Below, in pieces: positions 34,640 to 45,805 of a stretch of 64,000 nt of DNA. The stretch spans positions 113,176,615-113,240,614 of the forward strand of contig NC_068938.1 of the NCBI RefSeq assembly GCF_016801865.2, in the 5' to 3' direction. The notes below the pieces were generated by a model. That model ran no database searches, was not told the DNA's origin, and saw only the letters and a program-made list of their open reading frames with translations. The translations under genes were made by a program, and so were the position numbers. The DNA comes from Culex pipiens pallens. Taxonomy: Eukaryota > Arthropoda > Insecta > Diptera > Culicidae. Each line of letters begins with the position of its first letter. Positions within the stretch are counted from its first letter, which is position 1.

Positions 34640-36310
34640 TGTAATTGCAATATGGGTATCAAATGATCAGGATTTTTTTCATACATTTTGGATGTAACAA
34701 TAACATTTTTAGAAAATACTCAAAATTTTCACAAAACTACGTATTTTCGAAAAAAATACTCAAAATTTCCGTTTTTACAATATGGGTATCAAACGATCGG
34801 AATTTTTTCATACATTTCGAATGTAATAACAACATTTTTAGAAAATACTGAAAATTTTCACAAAACTACGGATTTTCGAAAAAATACTCAAAATTTCCAT
34901 TTTTACAATATGGGTATCAAACGATCGGAATTTTTTCATACATTTCAAATATAATAACAACATTTTTAGAAAATACTCAAAATTTTCACAAAACTACGTA
35001 TTTAAAAAAAAAATACTCAAACTACAATTTTTACAATATGGGTATCAAACGATCGGGATTTTTTCATACATTTCGAATGTAATAACAACATTTTTAGAAA
35101 ATACTCAAAATTTTCACAAAACTACGTATTTTCGAAAAAATACTCTAAATTTCGATGTTTGCAATATGGGTATTAAACGATCGGGATTTTTTCATACGTT
35201 TCGAATGTAATAACAACATTTTTAGAAAATACTCAAAATTTTCACAAAACTACGAATTTTTGAAAAAAAGTACTCAAAATTTCCGGTTTTACAATGTGGG
35301 TATCAAACAATCGGAATTTTTTCATACATTTCGAATGTAATAACAACATTTTTAGAAAATACTAAAAAAATTCACAAAACTACGTATTTTCGAAAAAATA
35401 CTTAAAATTTCCGTTGACGATACAAAGAAACAATTAATGAAAAAATCTCAACCATGTTATACTCATATTGTAAAAAACTGAAATTTGGGGTATTTTTTAA
35501 AAAAAACGTAGTTTTGTGAAAATTTGGATATTTTCACAAATTTGTGTTGAGTATTTTTTTTTCAAAAATATGTAGTTTTGTGAAAACTTTGAGTATTTTA
35601 ATTTTTTTACTTTCGAAATGTATGAAAAAATCCCGATTGTTTGATACCCATATTGCAAATATTGAAATTTCGAGTATTTTTTTTTTGAAAATACGTAGTT
35701 TTGTGAAAATTTTGAGTATTTTCTAAAAATTTTGTTATTACATTCGAAATGTATGAAAAAATCCCGATCGTTTGATACCCATATTGTAAATATTGAAATT
35801 TTTAGTATTTTTTTTGAAAATACGTAGTTTTGTGAAAATTATGAGTATTTAAAAAAAATGCTGTTATTAAATTCGAATTGTATGAAAAAATTAAGGTCGT
35901 TTGATACCCACATTGTAAAAACGGAAATTTTGAGTACCTTTTTTCAAAAATTCGTAGTTTTGTGAAAATTTTGAGTATTTTCTAAAAATGTTGTTCATAC
36001 ATTCGAAATGTATGAAAAAATCCCGATCGTTTGATACCCATATTGTAAAAATTAAAATTATGAGTATTTTTTCGAAAATACGTAGTTTTGTGATAATTTT
36101 CAGTATTTTCTAAAAATGTTGCTATTACATTCGAAATGTATGAAAAAATCTCGATCGTTTGATACCCATATTGTAAAAATTGAAATTTTGAGTATTTTTT
36201 TCGAAAATACGTAGTTTTGTGAAAGTTTTGAGTATTTTCTAAAAATGTTATTGTTACATCCAAAATGTATGAAAAAAAACCTGATCATTTGATACCCATA
36301 TTGCAATATC
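34640..36310. repeat. 128-bp tandem arrays forming the head-to-head arms of F2
   Basis: Left-arm units contain TATGGGTATCAAACGATCGG, recurring at 34781, 34909, 35037, 35165 and 35295 (period 128-130). From about 35450 the same unit is inverted (CGATCGTTTGATACCCATAT). About six units lie on each side. The interior words AAAATACTCAAAATTTTCAC and CATTTCGAATGTAATAAC are constant. Short open frames here are repeat artefacts. Confidence 0.85.
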
Positions 36311-37039
36311 AATATATTTTTGGTTTCTTTAGAGAAAAAATATGCATTTTCAAAATACAGGAAAAACACGTATTTTTGTAAAAATTTTCATGAAATTATA
36401 ATTTTAATGGATAGCTGATATCATCCCGATTCCAAAACACTATAATTTTTGATGTTTGCATGAATATTCATAGAATTATAGCCAATGTCTCCCATATAGC
36501 CAAAATCCCATAAGCTCTGTGCTTCCCCGCATAAAAATGTATGATGATTTGCACTGTTAAAACCATCCAATTACAATACATATTATAATATTTATGGTAA
36601 GTTTATTGTTGACTTTTTCGAACTTTACTGGAATGGCGATGAAGCTACTATACAATTCATGGTTACAGCTAATTGGAAGGTTTTGTTATTGGAAATGTTA
36701 TAAATGGAAACAATAAAACTATCGTAAAATTCATGAATACAGAAAATATGTTGGTTTTTGTATTGGAAATCTCATAATGTATTTTTTCCAATTTTTTGTT
36801 ACATTACGTTCATTGTAATGTTATAGTTGCGTAGTGTGAACTTTTTTTAACGATTTTTTTTAAATAATTTGAATCATGTAATACAAGTATTTAAAACGAG
36901 TTATATTTTAAATACAAAACTTCACAAACGATTTTGTGAAAAGCTCAAATCAAATCAAATCAAATTATTTTAATAACTTAAGCATTAAAACATGAATTAT
37001 TAAACTGTTCCCACAAAAAAAAAAAATAAAAAATTAATT

Positions 37040-37632
37040 TATCATATATTGATATATTAATATATTAATATATTAATACATAAATATATTAATATATTTA
37101 TATATTAATATATTAATTTATTCATATATTAATATAATAATATATTAATATATTAATTTATTCATAAAACATTAAAATATTAAAATATTAAAGTATTAAA
37201 ATATTAAAATATTAAAATATTAAAATATTAAATATTAAAATATTAAAATATTAAAATATTAAAATATTAAAATATTAAAATATTAAAATATTAAAATATT
37301 AAAATATTAAAATATTAAAATATTAAAATATTAAAATATTAAAATATTAAAATATTAAAATATTAAAATATTAAAATATTAAAATATTAAAATATTAAAA
37401 TATTAAAATATTAAAATATTAAAATATTAAAATATTAAAATATTAAAATATTAAAATATTAAAATATTAAAATATTAAAATATTAAAATATTAAAATATT
37501 AAAATATTAAAATATTAAAATATTAAAATATTAAAATATTAAAATATTAAAATATTAAAATATTAAAATATTAAAATATTAAAATATTAAAATATTAAAA
37601 TATTAAAATATTAAAATATTAAAATATTAATA
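37040..37632. repeat. 8-bp satellite (ATTAAAAT)n, with ATATTAATA-type repeats at its edge
   Basis: About 60 near-perfect copies of an 8-bp unit from 37150 to 37630, preceded by ATATTAAT repeats (37050-37140). Mirrored by (AATATTTT)n at 45253-45385 and ATATTAAT runs at 44885-44965 and 45815-45860. Confidence 0.95.
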
Positions 37633-37639
37633 GTTCAAC

Positions 37640-38335
37640 ATTTCAACATTTAAACATTTACACATTTAAATATTTAAACATTTAAACATTTAAACATTTA
37701 AACATTTACACATTTAAACATTTCAACATTTAAACATTTAATCATTTAAACATTTAAACATTTAAACATTTAAACATTTAAACATTTAAACATTTAAACA
37801 TTTAAACATTTAAACATTTAAACATTTAAACATTTAAACATTTAAACATTTAAACATTTAAACATTTAAACATTTAAACATTTAAACATTTAAACATTTG
37901 AACATTTAAACATGTAAACATTTAAACATTTAAACATTTAAACATTTAAACATTTAAACATTTAAACATTTAAACATTTAAACATGTAAACATTTAAACA
38001 TTTAAACATTTAAACATTTAAACATTTAAACATTTAAACATTTACACATTTACACATTTAAACATTTAAACATTTAAACATTTAAACATTTAAACATTTA
38101 AACATTTAAACATTTAAACATTTAAACATTTAAACATTTAAACATTTAATCATTTAAACATTTAAACAGTTAAACATTTAAACATTTAAACATTTAAACA
38201 TTTAAACATTTAAACATTTAAACATTTAAACATTTAAACATTTAAACATTTAAACATGTAAACAGTTAAACATTTAAACATTTAAACATTTACACATTTA
38301 CACATTTAAACATTTAAACATTTAAACATTTAAAC
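37640..38335. repeat. 8-bp satellite (CATTTAAA)n
   Basis: About 86 copies with occasional variants (CATTTACA, CATGTAAA). Mirrored by the inverted array (TTTAAATG)n at 44597-44865, which is much shorter. Confidence 0.95.
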
Positions 38336-39034
38336 AAAAAATATTAAGGATCACAAAACGAACACACCATGACACCTAAACTGGGCGACGCTCCCCTAAC
38401 GAATGCACCATGACACCTAAACTGGGCGACGCTCCCCTAACGAAAGCACCATGGTTGATCGAGCTGTCATTTTGTTTTCAAATTTTGTTTTCATCCGCGC
38501 GCGTGTTCGATCTTGTTCGTTTCGTTTGTGTTTGGCGTAGTTCAAATCGAAAATTGTTAAGTCGACTCGCGTGTGCTCGTGGAGAAACAACATCCGGCGT
38601 TCGTGCAGCATGGTTCTGTTGGACTAATCCGCCGGGTGACCGAACCGGAACGGCGGGATGAGAGAATTTTCGGATATTTGAGTGAGTATTAGGTGTTTTT
38701 GATGAACTTTGTGAGGGCGGAATCCCACACGCAAGTAGGCCATGATCTAAACAAACTGTTTGTTTCTCTTTTCACAGGGATTCTCCCACCAGGTTCGCTG
38801 ACGGGACACAACCCAACGAAAGCGTTCGAATGGGAGAGGACCCGACGCCTGCTGCGGAAACTTCCGGCCGTGTTTGTTTCTGATGGTGAGCTCGTCTCGG
38901 CTGGAGGCGAAAATCGTTAGGTGAGTTCTGTGTTGGGGCTAGTGCGCATCTCGGAAAACTTTCAAACGTCAAGGAAAAGGTCACGATTTATTTTTATTGT
39001 GCGGTACGCAGCTGAAAAGTAACAGAAACGAAAT

Positions 39035-39700
39035 GTAGCGTTTCGCGCGGTGCAATTTGTTTTGAAGAATAAATCAAATAATTTGAATTTGCACATTTTA
39101 ATGCAACTAAAAATTACAAATAAAGTTGTATTTAATATAAAAATATTGATAATCCAGAGCTGCTCATCAAACAGAATCTCAAAACGCTGAATCTTGAAAG
39201 GACGAAAATCAAAAGACAGGATTTTGTTTATTGTTCAGAATATTGGAAACCATAGAGAAAAATCATAAGTTTTTCTAAGAGATTTTCTAGGATTCAAATG
39301 TTCAAGAATTCTTCAATTTATTTCAAAAAATTTAAATTTCGAAAATCAGAAAATTTAAGTTTAAATAAATTCTAAAATTATAAAATTACAAAAAATCTTA
39401 AATTTTTAGTTTAACAAAATCATTTATTTGATTAAAATAAAACATCCAATAAATAAATTTAAATAAAGAAAAAACGAAATGATCAGATTTTGTGTTACCT
39501 AAAATGGAAAACTGTAACCAACAGATCGAATCAACTTATTTTGTATAAGTGAACTAAAATTTCACTTCAAAATCGGATGAATGATTTTTGGATATTAATC
39601 AAATCTTGAAATAGTCGAGCTATCGGATAATCGAGTACGAAAAAAAATGTTTTGAATATATCTTTATATTTTTTTTGCTAAAATTCTGATTGATTTTTTT
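39035..39700. other. AT-rich intronic spacer of the left gene-like unit
   Basis: No frame or repeat recognised. Confidence 0.4.
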
Positions 39701-39714
39701 GAACTTCTATTTTA

Positions 39715-41380
39715 AAATTTTGGAATTCAGCAATTCAGGAATTTAGGAATTCAGGAATTTAGGAATTCAGGAATTTAGGAATATAGAAATTTAGGAATTT
39801 AAGATTAAGGGAATTTAGGAATTTATGTAATTAGGAATTTTGAAATTTAGGAATTTAGGGATTTAGGAATTGAGAAATTTAGGAATTTAGGAATTTAGGA
39901 AATAAGGAATTTAGGATTTTAGGAATTTAGGCATTTTTGAATTCTGGAATTTAGGAATAAAGGAATATACAAATTTAGGAATTAAGGAATTTAGGAATTT
40001 AGAATTTTAGGAATTTAGGAACTTAAGAATTTAGGAATTTATGAAATCAGGAATTTTAGAATTTTGGATTTTAGGTATTTAGGAATTCAGTAATTTAGGA
40101 ATTTAGGAATTTGGGAATTCAGGAATTTCGGAATTTTTGAATTTCAGAATTATGGAATTAAGGATTTTTTTGAATTTTGGAATTTAGGAATATAGAAATT
40201 TAAGAATTTAGGAATTTAAAAATTTAGTAATTTAGGAATTTGGGAATTCAGGAATTTGGGAATTTAGGAATTTGAGAATTCAGGAATTTAGGAATTCGGG
40301 AATTTATGAATTTTGAATTCAGGGGTTTAGGAATTAAGGAATTTAGGATTTTTTAATTCAGTAATTTAGGAATTTAGGAATATATGAATATAGAAATTTA
40401 GGAATCTAGGAACTTGGGAATTCAGGAATTTAGGATTTTTTGAATTTTGGAATTTTGAAATTTAGGAATATAGGAATATAGAAATTTAAGAATTTATTAA
40501 TTTAGAAATTTAGGAATTTAGTAATTTAGGAATTTGGGAATTTAGGAATTTAGGAATTTAGGAATTAAGGAATTTAGGAATTTAGGAATTTAGGAATTTA
40601 GAAATTTAGGAATTTAGGAATTTAGGAATTTAGGAATTCAGGAATTTAGGAATTTAGGAAAATAGTAGGAATATATACATTTAGGAATGTAGGAATTTAA
40701 GAATTTAGGAATTTAGGAATGTATTAAATTAGGAATTTAGGAATGTATTAGGAATTAGGAATTTAGGAAATTAGGAATTTAGGAAATTAGGAATTTAGGA
40801 AATTAGGAATTCAAGAATTTAGGAAATAAGGAAATTTGGAAATTGGGAATTTAAGAATCTAGGAATTTATAAAATTAGGAAATTATTGAATTTAGGACTT
40901 TAGGAATATAGGAATTTAGGAATATAGGAATATATAAATTTAGGAATATAGCAATTTAGGAATTTAGGAATATGTGAAATCAGGAATTTTGGAATTTAGG
41001 TATTTAGGAATTCAGTAATTTAGGAATTTAGGATTTTGGGAATTCAGGAATTTAGGAATTTGGGAATTTAGGAATTTAGGAATATAGAAATATAGGTAAT
41101 TAGGAATTCAGGAATTCGGGAATTTAGGAATTTTTGAATTCATGAATTTAAGAATTTAGGAATATATAAATTCATTTACAAGTTTAGGAATTTAGGAATT
41201 TATGAAATTAGGAATTTTGGAATTTAGTGATTTAGGAATTAAGGAAATTTTTGAAATTAGGAATTTAAGAATTTAGGAATTTACGAATTTAGGAATTTAC
41301 GAATTAAGGAAATTAGGAATTTGGGAATTTAGGAATCAAGGAATTTAGGAATTTAAGAATTTCAAAATTTCAGAATTTAA
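39715..41380. repeat. Degenerate 8-bp satellite (GGAATTTA)n
   Basis: About 1.7 kb of imperfect GGAATTTA repeats with many substitutions and one-base shifts (GGAATTCA, GGAATATA). It is far more diverged than the two other 8-bp satellites, and no mirrored copy exists in the right half of the element. Confidence 0.95.
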
Positions 41381-42351
41381 AAACAGCTAATTTAATAGAA
41401 ATTTAACCGAATCCTTAACATGCCAAATATATGTAAATTTTCCCTATGCCTAATTTAGTGTTTTTCTCTTCTACAGGGGCTTATTTCACTAAGGATTGTG
41501 CTTTTTGATTACTCGAATGTTTATCCCAATTACGAAGCAGTTGATCCGGAACCGGCTACGAACATTCCGAATAATTTCAAACAGTGCGGATTGAAGCGGA
41601 ATAACAAAAGAAAACGACACGGAAAGTTAGTGCTAAATAAAGTAAAACAAAAATAAAAAAACGATAAAAATACACTCAAACTTACTGAATTACCATTAAT
41701 TTCAATGTATAAATATTTGTTTTATAGTACAATTTAGTGGGGCCCGCATAAAGATTTCTGATGAACTTACAGTAAATTTTAACGTTACAAAACGATAAAA
41801 TATATTGTTTTTTTGACAGTGTTTTAACAGTAGACAGCATCGTTTTTTAAGATAATTTGCGTCGTATTTTGGGATTTTACCATAAAAAAGGGGGGTTGTT
41901 ATGCACCGGTACCATAAAAATTTCAAAATTTTTCCATACATTTTTTTTCCAAATACGACGCATTTTACTGTTAATCTAATGTTGCATTTTTCATCCAAAA
42001 ACTCGTCCTGACTATAGAAAACATCATACATTAATAATAAAAACAGCAAGCATTACAATGCATTGCACAGTCAATTTACAGTTCTTCATGGTTTTTTATC
42101 TACTAAATGATGCGGTAAAAACTATATGCGGACAATAAAACTAATAAGCATTACAATGAATTACACAGTAAAATTATAATTCTTTATGGTTTATTCCCCA
42201 CTAAATGCTACTGTGAAAACTATTTTCGGACATTAAAATATATAGTAAATAAAGTAAATTTTACAGTAGTTTTATTGTTATTCATAGTATGCTATTTATA
42301 TTCAACATTGAACCACTTTGTTTATTTGTTCATGAATTGTTAACGCCTTCT

Positions 42352-42561
42352 TCAGTTTTTTGCAAATCGCCAAAAGGAATCCTTCCACGACGTTTTCTTT
42401 CGCTTTCGATTCCTTTTGAAACCCTCGATCGAGACCGGTTCCTGTTCCCCCTCGGGTGGGTGATGCCGTGGTGTGTTCAGTCTGTCCGCCGGTACCTTTT
42501 GTCGACTGGATACTCCGGATTGATTTGCTGGTATTGTTAGTGTTAATAAATGAGAAGACAA
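42352..42561 (-). CDS. Short open frame with basic C-terminus, possible terminal exon
   Basis: A minus-strand frame of up to 69 codons ends GFKRNRKRKKTSWKD...RFAKN and stop. GC content is well above its surroundings, and an acceptor-like ACAATACCAG lies inside at about 42531-42540. The basic cluster recalls KRNNKRKRHGK at the end of the left gene-like unit. No family recognised; coding status uncertain. Confidence 0.25.
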   Translation of the reverse strand: MSSHLLTLTIPANQSGVSSRQKVPADRLNTPRHHPPEGEQEPVSIEGFKRNRKRKKTSWKDSFWRFAKN

Positions 42562-42614
42562 TTAAGTTAAGAAAAATCTTAATTTAAATAATCAAAATCT
42601 GGGGGATGAGACGA

Positions 42615-42840
42615 GAGAATGCGTAACGTGATTTTCGAATGAGCACAAGCGTGACTTTTTCTTTGCACTTGAATAATTTGTTTTGAAATCTTCTGTGCGC
42701 ATTTTTTTTCAAGTTTTCGGAAGACAAATTACTGCGTCAGAAGTGGATGAAGGTTTGCGAAGTCGGTTTGGAACAAAATGTAAGCAAGAGCTCTAGGAAG
42801 TACAGTGCCCATTTTGAGACAAAGTACAAGTCTTAATAAA
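42615..42840 (+). pseudogene. Decayed THAP-domain-like sequence, copy 2
   Basis: Begins with the same GAATGCGTAACGTGATTTTCGA block as 9484. The frame reads QKWMKVCEVGLE then SSRKYSAHFE before a stop near 42836; the spacing and the W plus the SAHFE (CS.HF-like) motif fit the second half of a THAP domain. The homologous region continues to about 43160 (GGCGAACAGTAAAACGG). Confidence 0.45.
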
Positions 42841-43645
42841 TAACGTTTTGTACTAGAAAAAGCGAATCGTGCCCACAATTCGGGCGGAATCAATTGTTGG
42901 AGACGACCTCCGGATGAGCGCTGAAAAGGGAGAATTAGCCAGTAAGAAGTGGGTCCATTGGAAAAAGAATGGCTATACGACAACTTTACTGGTAATGGTT
43001 ATGGTGATTCCGAGAATAATTACAAAAGGTTCGCTGTATCAAAAGAAAAAGAAAATCAACAAACCATATTTGGTTTTTACAATAATTTCCCTAATGAATG
43101 GTTACAATACTTGCTGCTTCTGGCGAACAGTAAAACGGCTCCGCTTTGCAGTTCAAAACGGTTCCGCTTTTGAACCGCTCTATTCACCCCCCCGATCAAA
43201 ATTCGCAGATTCTGTTCTGAGATTCTTAAATGCTTTTATTCAAGATATTTAAACAAAAACTTTGGCTATTGAATTTGAAATTTATTTAAGCCCTTTATTT
43301 TAAATTTCTCAAATTATCAAATCGAATGCAGACTGTATTTGAATTTTTGAACCCACAGTTTCTAATTTATTTTTTTATACCTTCGTTTTTTTATTTTAAA
43401 TTTTCAGGATTTGCAAATGCCTCCTGTAAAAGAAAAAAAAAACACACGAAATAAACTTAAGAAAGTTACCCAAGCAAACCATTGTTTTTTTGCAAGCAGT
43501 TGACTTAGTCAAACTTTTCGACACCCTCAGCAAACGTCAAATCAGTACAAACTGGTGCCGAATCTCTTCCATAAAGATCCGGCAATAATTTTTATGGTTT
43601 GACGTTTGCGAAAAAAAAAGAATCTTGAAAATTTAAACAAATCAC

Positions 43646-44471
43646 TTAGTGCATCAGACCATGACAAACATCTGCTGCTGCTGCAGGAGGGATTCGGCCA
43701 TCTCCAAATTTCACGAAACGCCTGATATTTACATCCCGGAGCTCTTCCGATTCGTTGACGATTGAGGATCCTGTAAAATAGAAAAAAAGGTATTTCCTAA
43801 GAGGGCTATAAAAATGGGGCTGGATACACTTCAAACGGCGACGACGGAACGTGTGAGCGGCATAAACAATCGGACGCGACTGGCAACTTCTTTCAAACCG
43901 TTTCGGAAGAAATTCATACAAAACATAACCACACACAAACACTACAAACGTCGGCGATGACGATGCACAAATCTCGGACGCGATTGCCAACTTCTTTGGA
44001 ACCGGAAGAAGTTCAAAAACACACGCACCCACACACGACCGACGACGGAATCTGGCACAAATCCTGGACGCATCTGGCAACTTTTATCCAAACCGGTCCG
44101 GAAGGACGACGACAACAGAATCTGGCACAAATCCCGGACGCATCTGGTAACTTCTTCCAAACCGGTCCGGAAGAAGTACCAAAACACACGTACCTACTTC
44201 AAACGACGACGATGGCGACGGAATCTACCCCAAATTGCGGACGCATTAATGTTCTTCACCGATCCAAATACTCACCAAAAGTTGCTGACACTAATCCTCT
44301 TCTCCCTCCCGGATCAGTCACCCGGCAGATTTGACGCCGGGAGTTTGGTTTTTCACAAGCACACGCGATTTCATTTCGATTAAAACTTTTGAAACTGCGG
44401 CCAACACAAACAGGATCGAACATGCATCGCGAGTGAAAAAATTTGACAGCTTGCTCAACCCGCTCAACCAT
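43646..44471 (-). CDS. Two-exon predicted small protein in the right arm of the mirror element
   Basis: Exon 1 is 44471-44276 (ATG in CACCATGG, donor GTGAGTATT); exon 2 is 43770-43646 (acceptor CTATTTTACAG, stop TAA). Phase 1 joins cleanly into 106 residues, beginning MVERVEQAVKFFHSR and ending GRIPPAAAADVCHGLMH, with a Cys-rich middle (CMFDPVC, IACACEK). I do not recognise a family; spacing does not fit a THAP finger. Exon 1 and its donor are conserved in the inverted left unit, which argues the structure is not random, but the left copy is not open. The intron carries a minisatellite. Confidence 0.35.
43850..44230. repeat. Minisatellite with GGACGCATCTGGCAACTTC unit
   Basis: Four to five diverged units of about 75-80 bp (TCTGGCACAAATCCTGGACG ... 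AACCGGTCCGGAAGAAG) within the intron of the right gene-like unit. It explains the longer open frames seen here on both strands. Confidence 0.75.
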
Positions 44472-44596
44472 GGTGCGTTCGTTTGGGAGCGTCGTACGGT
44501 TCAGGCGACGACGTCAGGTGTCATGGTGTGTTCATTTTGGGATCCTTATCATTTTATGCCTTTTCTATTTTTGAGTAAAAATGTTAAAATGTTATA

Positions 44597-44880
44597 ATAT
44601 TAAAATGTTTAAATGTTTAAATGTTTAAATGTTTAAATGTTTTAATGATTTAATGTTTTAATGTTTTAATGTTTAAATGTTTAAATGTTTAAATGTTTAA
44701 ATGTTTAAATGTTTAAATGTTTAAATGTTTAAATGTTTAAATGTTTAAATGTTTAAATGTTTAAATGTTTAAATGTTTAAATGTTTAAATGTTTAAATGT
44801 TTAAATGTTTTAATGATTTAATGTTTTAATGTTTAAATGTTTAAATGTTTAAATGTATTAATATTTTAATATTTTAATTT
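44597..44880. repeat. Inverted 8-bp satellite (TTTAAATG)n
   Basis: Reverse complement of the 37640-38335 array; about 30 units, with TTTTAATG variants. Mirror partner in the right arm. Confidence 0.95.
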
Positions 44881-44969
44881 TAATTAATATTTTAATATAT
44901 TTATATATTAATATATTAATATATTAATATATTAATATATTAATATATTAATATATTAATATATAATAT

Positions 44970-45213
44970 ATGACACTCAACCCCCGGTGGTTGGTCACTT
45001 TTTCGTTTGACACTTTTTTAGTTTGTACCCCGTTGGTTGGTCAAAGTCAAACTAAAAAGTGACGAACTGTCACTTTTTACACGGCGCTCACGCACACTAT
45101 CAAAACAAACGTTTGGTAGTGTGTGTGAACTCCGTGTAAAAGGGGTGTCAAACTAAAACGTTGCCCCGTTCGTTTGACAACAGTTGGTGTCAAACCATCG
45201 GGGTTTGAGTGTA
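44970..45213. mobile_element. 244-bp MITE with ACACTCAAACCCC ends
   Basis: Starts GACACTCAACCCCCGGTGG and ends CCATCGGGGTTTGAGTGT(A), inserted in an ATATTAAT satellite. Internal inverted modules (GTTGGTCA; CACTTTTT; GTGTGTGAACTCCGTGTA) and GC content far above the host satellite. The target was probably TA. Confidence 0.7.
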
Positions 45214-45252
45214 ATATATTAATATATTAATGTGTTATAATATTAATATATA

Positions 45253-45390
45253 AATATATTATTATTTTAATATTTTAATATTTTAATATTTTAATATTTT
45301 AATATTTTAATATTTTAATATTTTAATATTTTAATATTTTAATATTTTAATATTTTAATATTTTATTATTTAAATATTTTAATACATTAA
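45253..45390. repeat. Inverted 8-bp satellite (AATATTTT)n
   Basis: Reverse complement of the 37150-37630 array, about 16 units, in the right arm. Confidence 0.9.
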
Positions 45391-45420
45391 TATATTTATA
45401 TATTATAATATATTATATGT

Positions 45421-45805
45421 CCGGGACCGTGGTGTAGTGGGTAGTCGGCCTGGGTTCGATCCCAGACGGTCCCGGTGGCATTTTTCGAGACGAGATTTGT
45501 CTGATCACGCCTTCCGTCGGACGGGAAGTAAATGTTGGCCCCGGACTAACCTAAAAAGGTTAGGTCGTTAGCTCAGTCCAGGTGTAGGAGTCGTCTCCCT
45601 GGGTCCTGTCTCGGTGGAGTCGCTGGTAGGCAGTTGGACTAACAATCCAAAGGTCGTCAGTTCGAATCCCGGGATGGATGGAGACTAAGGTGTAAAAAGA
45701 GGTTTGCAATTGCCTCAACAATCAAACCTTCGGACACCTAGTTTCGAGTAGGAATCTCGCAATCGAGAACGCCAAGTCAATGCTGTAGAGCGAATAATTT
45801 GATTT
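45421..45805 (+). mobile_element. Dimeric tRNA-derived SINE, copy 2
   Basis: Homologous to 55379-55784, but the first tRNA-like head lacks about 23 bp between boxes A and B (GGTGTAGTGGGTAGTCGGCC). The second tRNA-like unit and tail (GCGAATAATTTGATTTTTTG) are present. Inserted in the AT satellite, so target duplication cannot be defined. Confidence 0.85.

Larger units (their letters stand above)
38446..41657 (+). pseudogene. Gene-like unit, left copy in the mirror element
   Basis: The 5' part (38446-38681) is homologous to the inward-facing right unit (44471-44276) and ends at the equivalent donor (GTGAGTATT at 38682). Candidate exons follow: 38778-38920 (acceptor TTCTCTTTTCACAG, donor GTGAGT) and 41477-41657 (acceptor TTCTCTTCTACAG). 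The last has a frame ending KRNNKRKRHGK and a stop at 41655-41657, overlapping an AATAAA. A frame RRVTEPERRDERIFGYLR continues into exon 2 (ILPPGSLTGHNP), but a stop lies upstream of it and the third exon is not in phase, so the unit looks non-coding or decayed. The second intron contains the GGAATTTA satellite. Confidence 0.35.

Noticed and set aside
37150..38335. Regular short repeats that might suggest a CRISPR-like array
   Set aside because: Pure 8-bp satellites without spacers, in a eukaryotic genome.
45421..45490. tRNA gene at the head of SINE copy 2
   Set aside because: The region between boxes A and B is deleted; it is part of a SINE with two relatives in the window.
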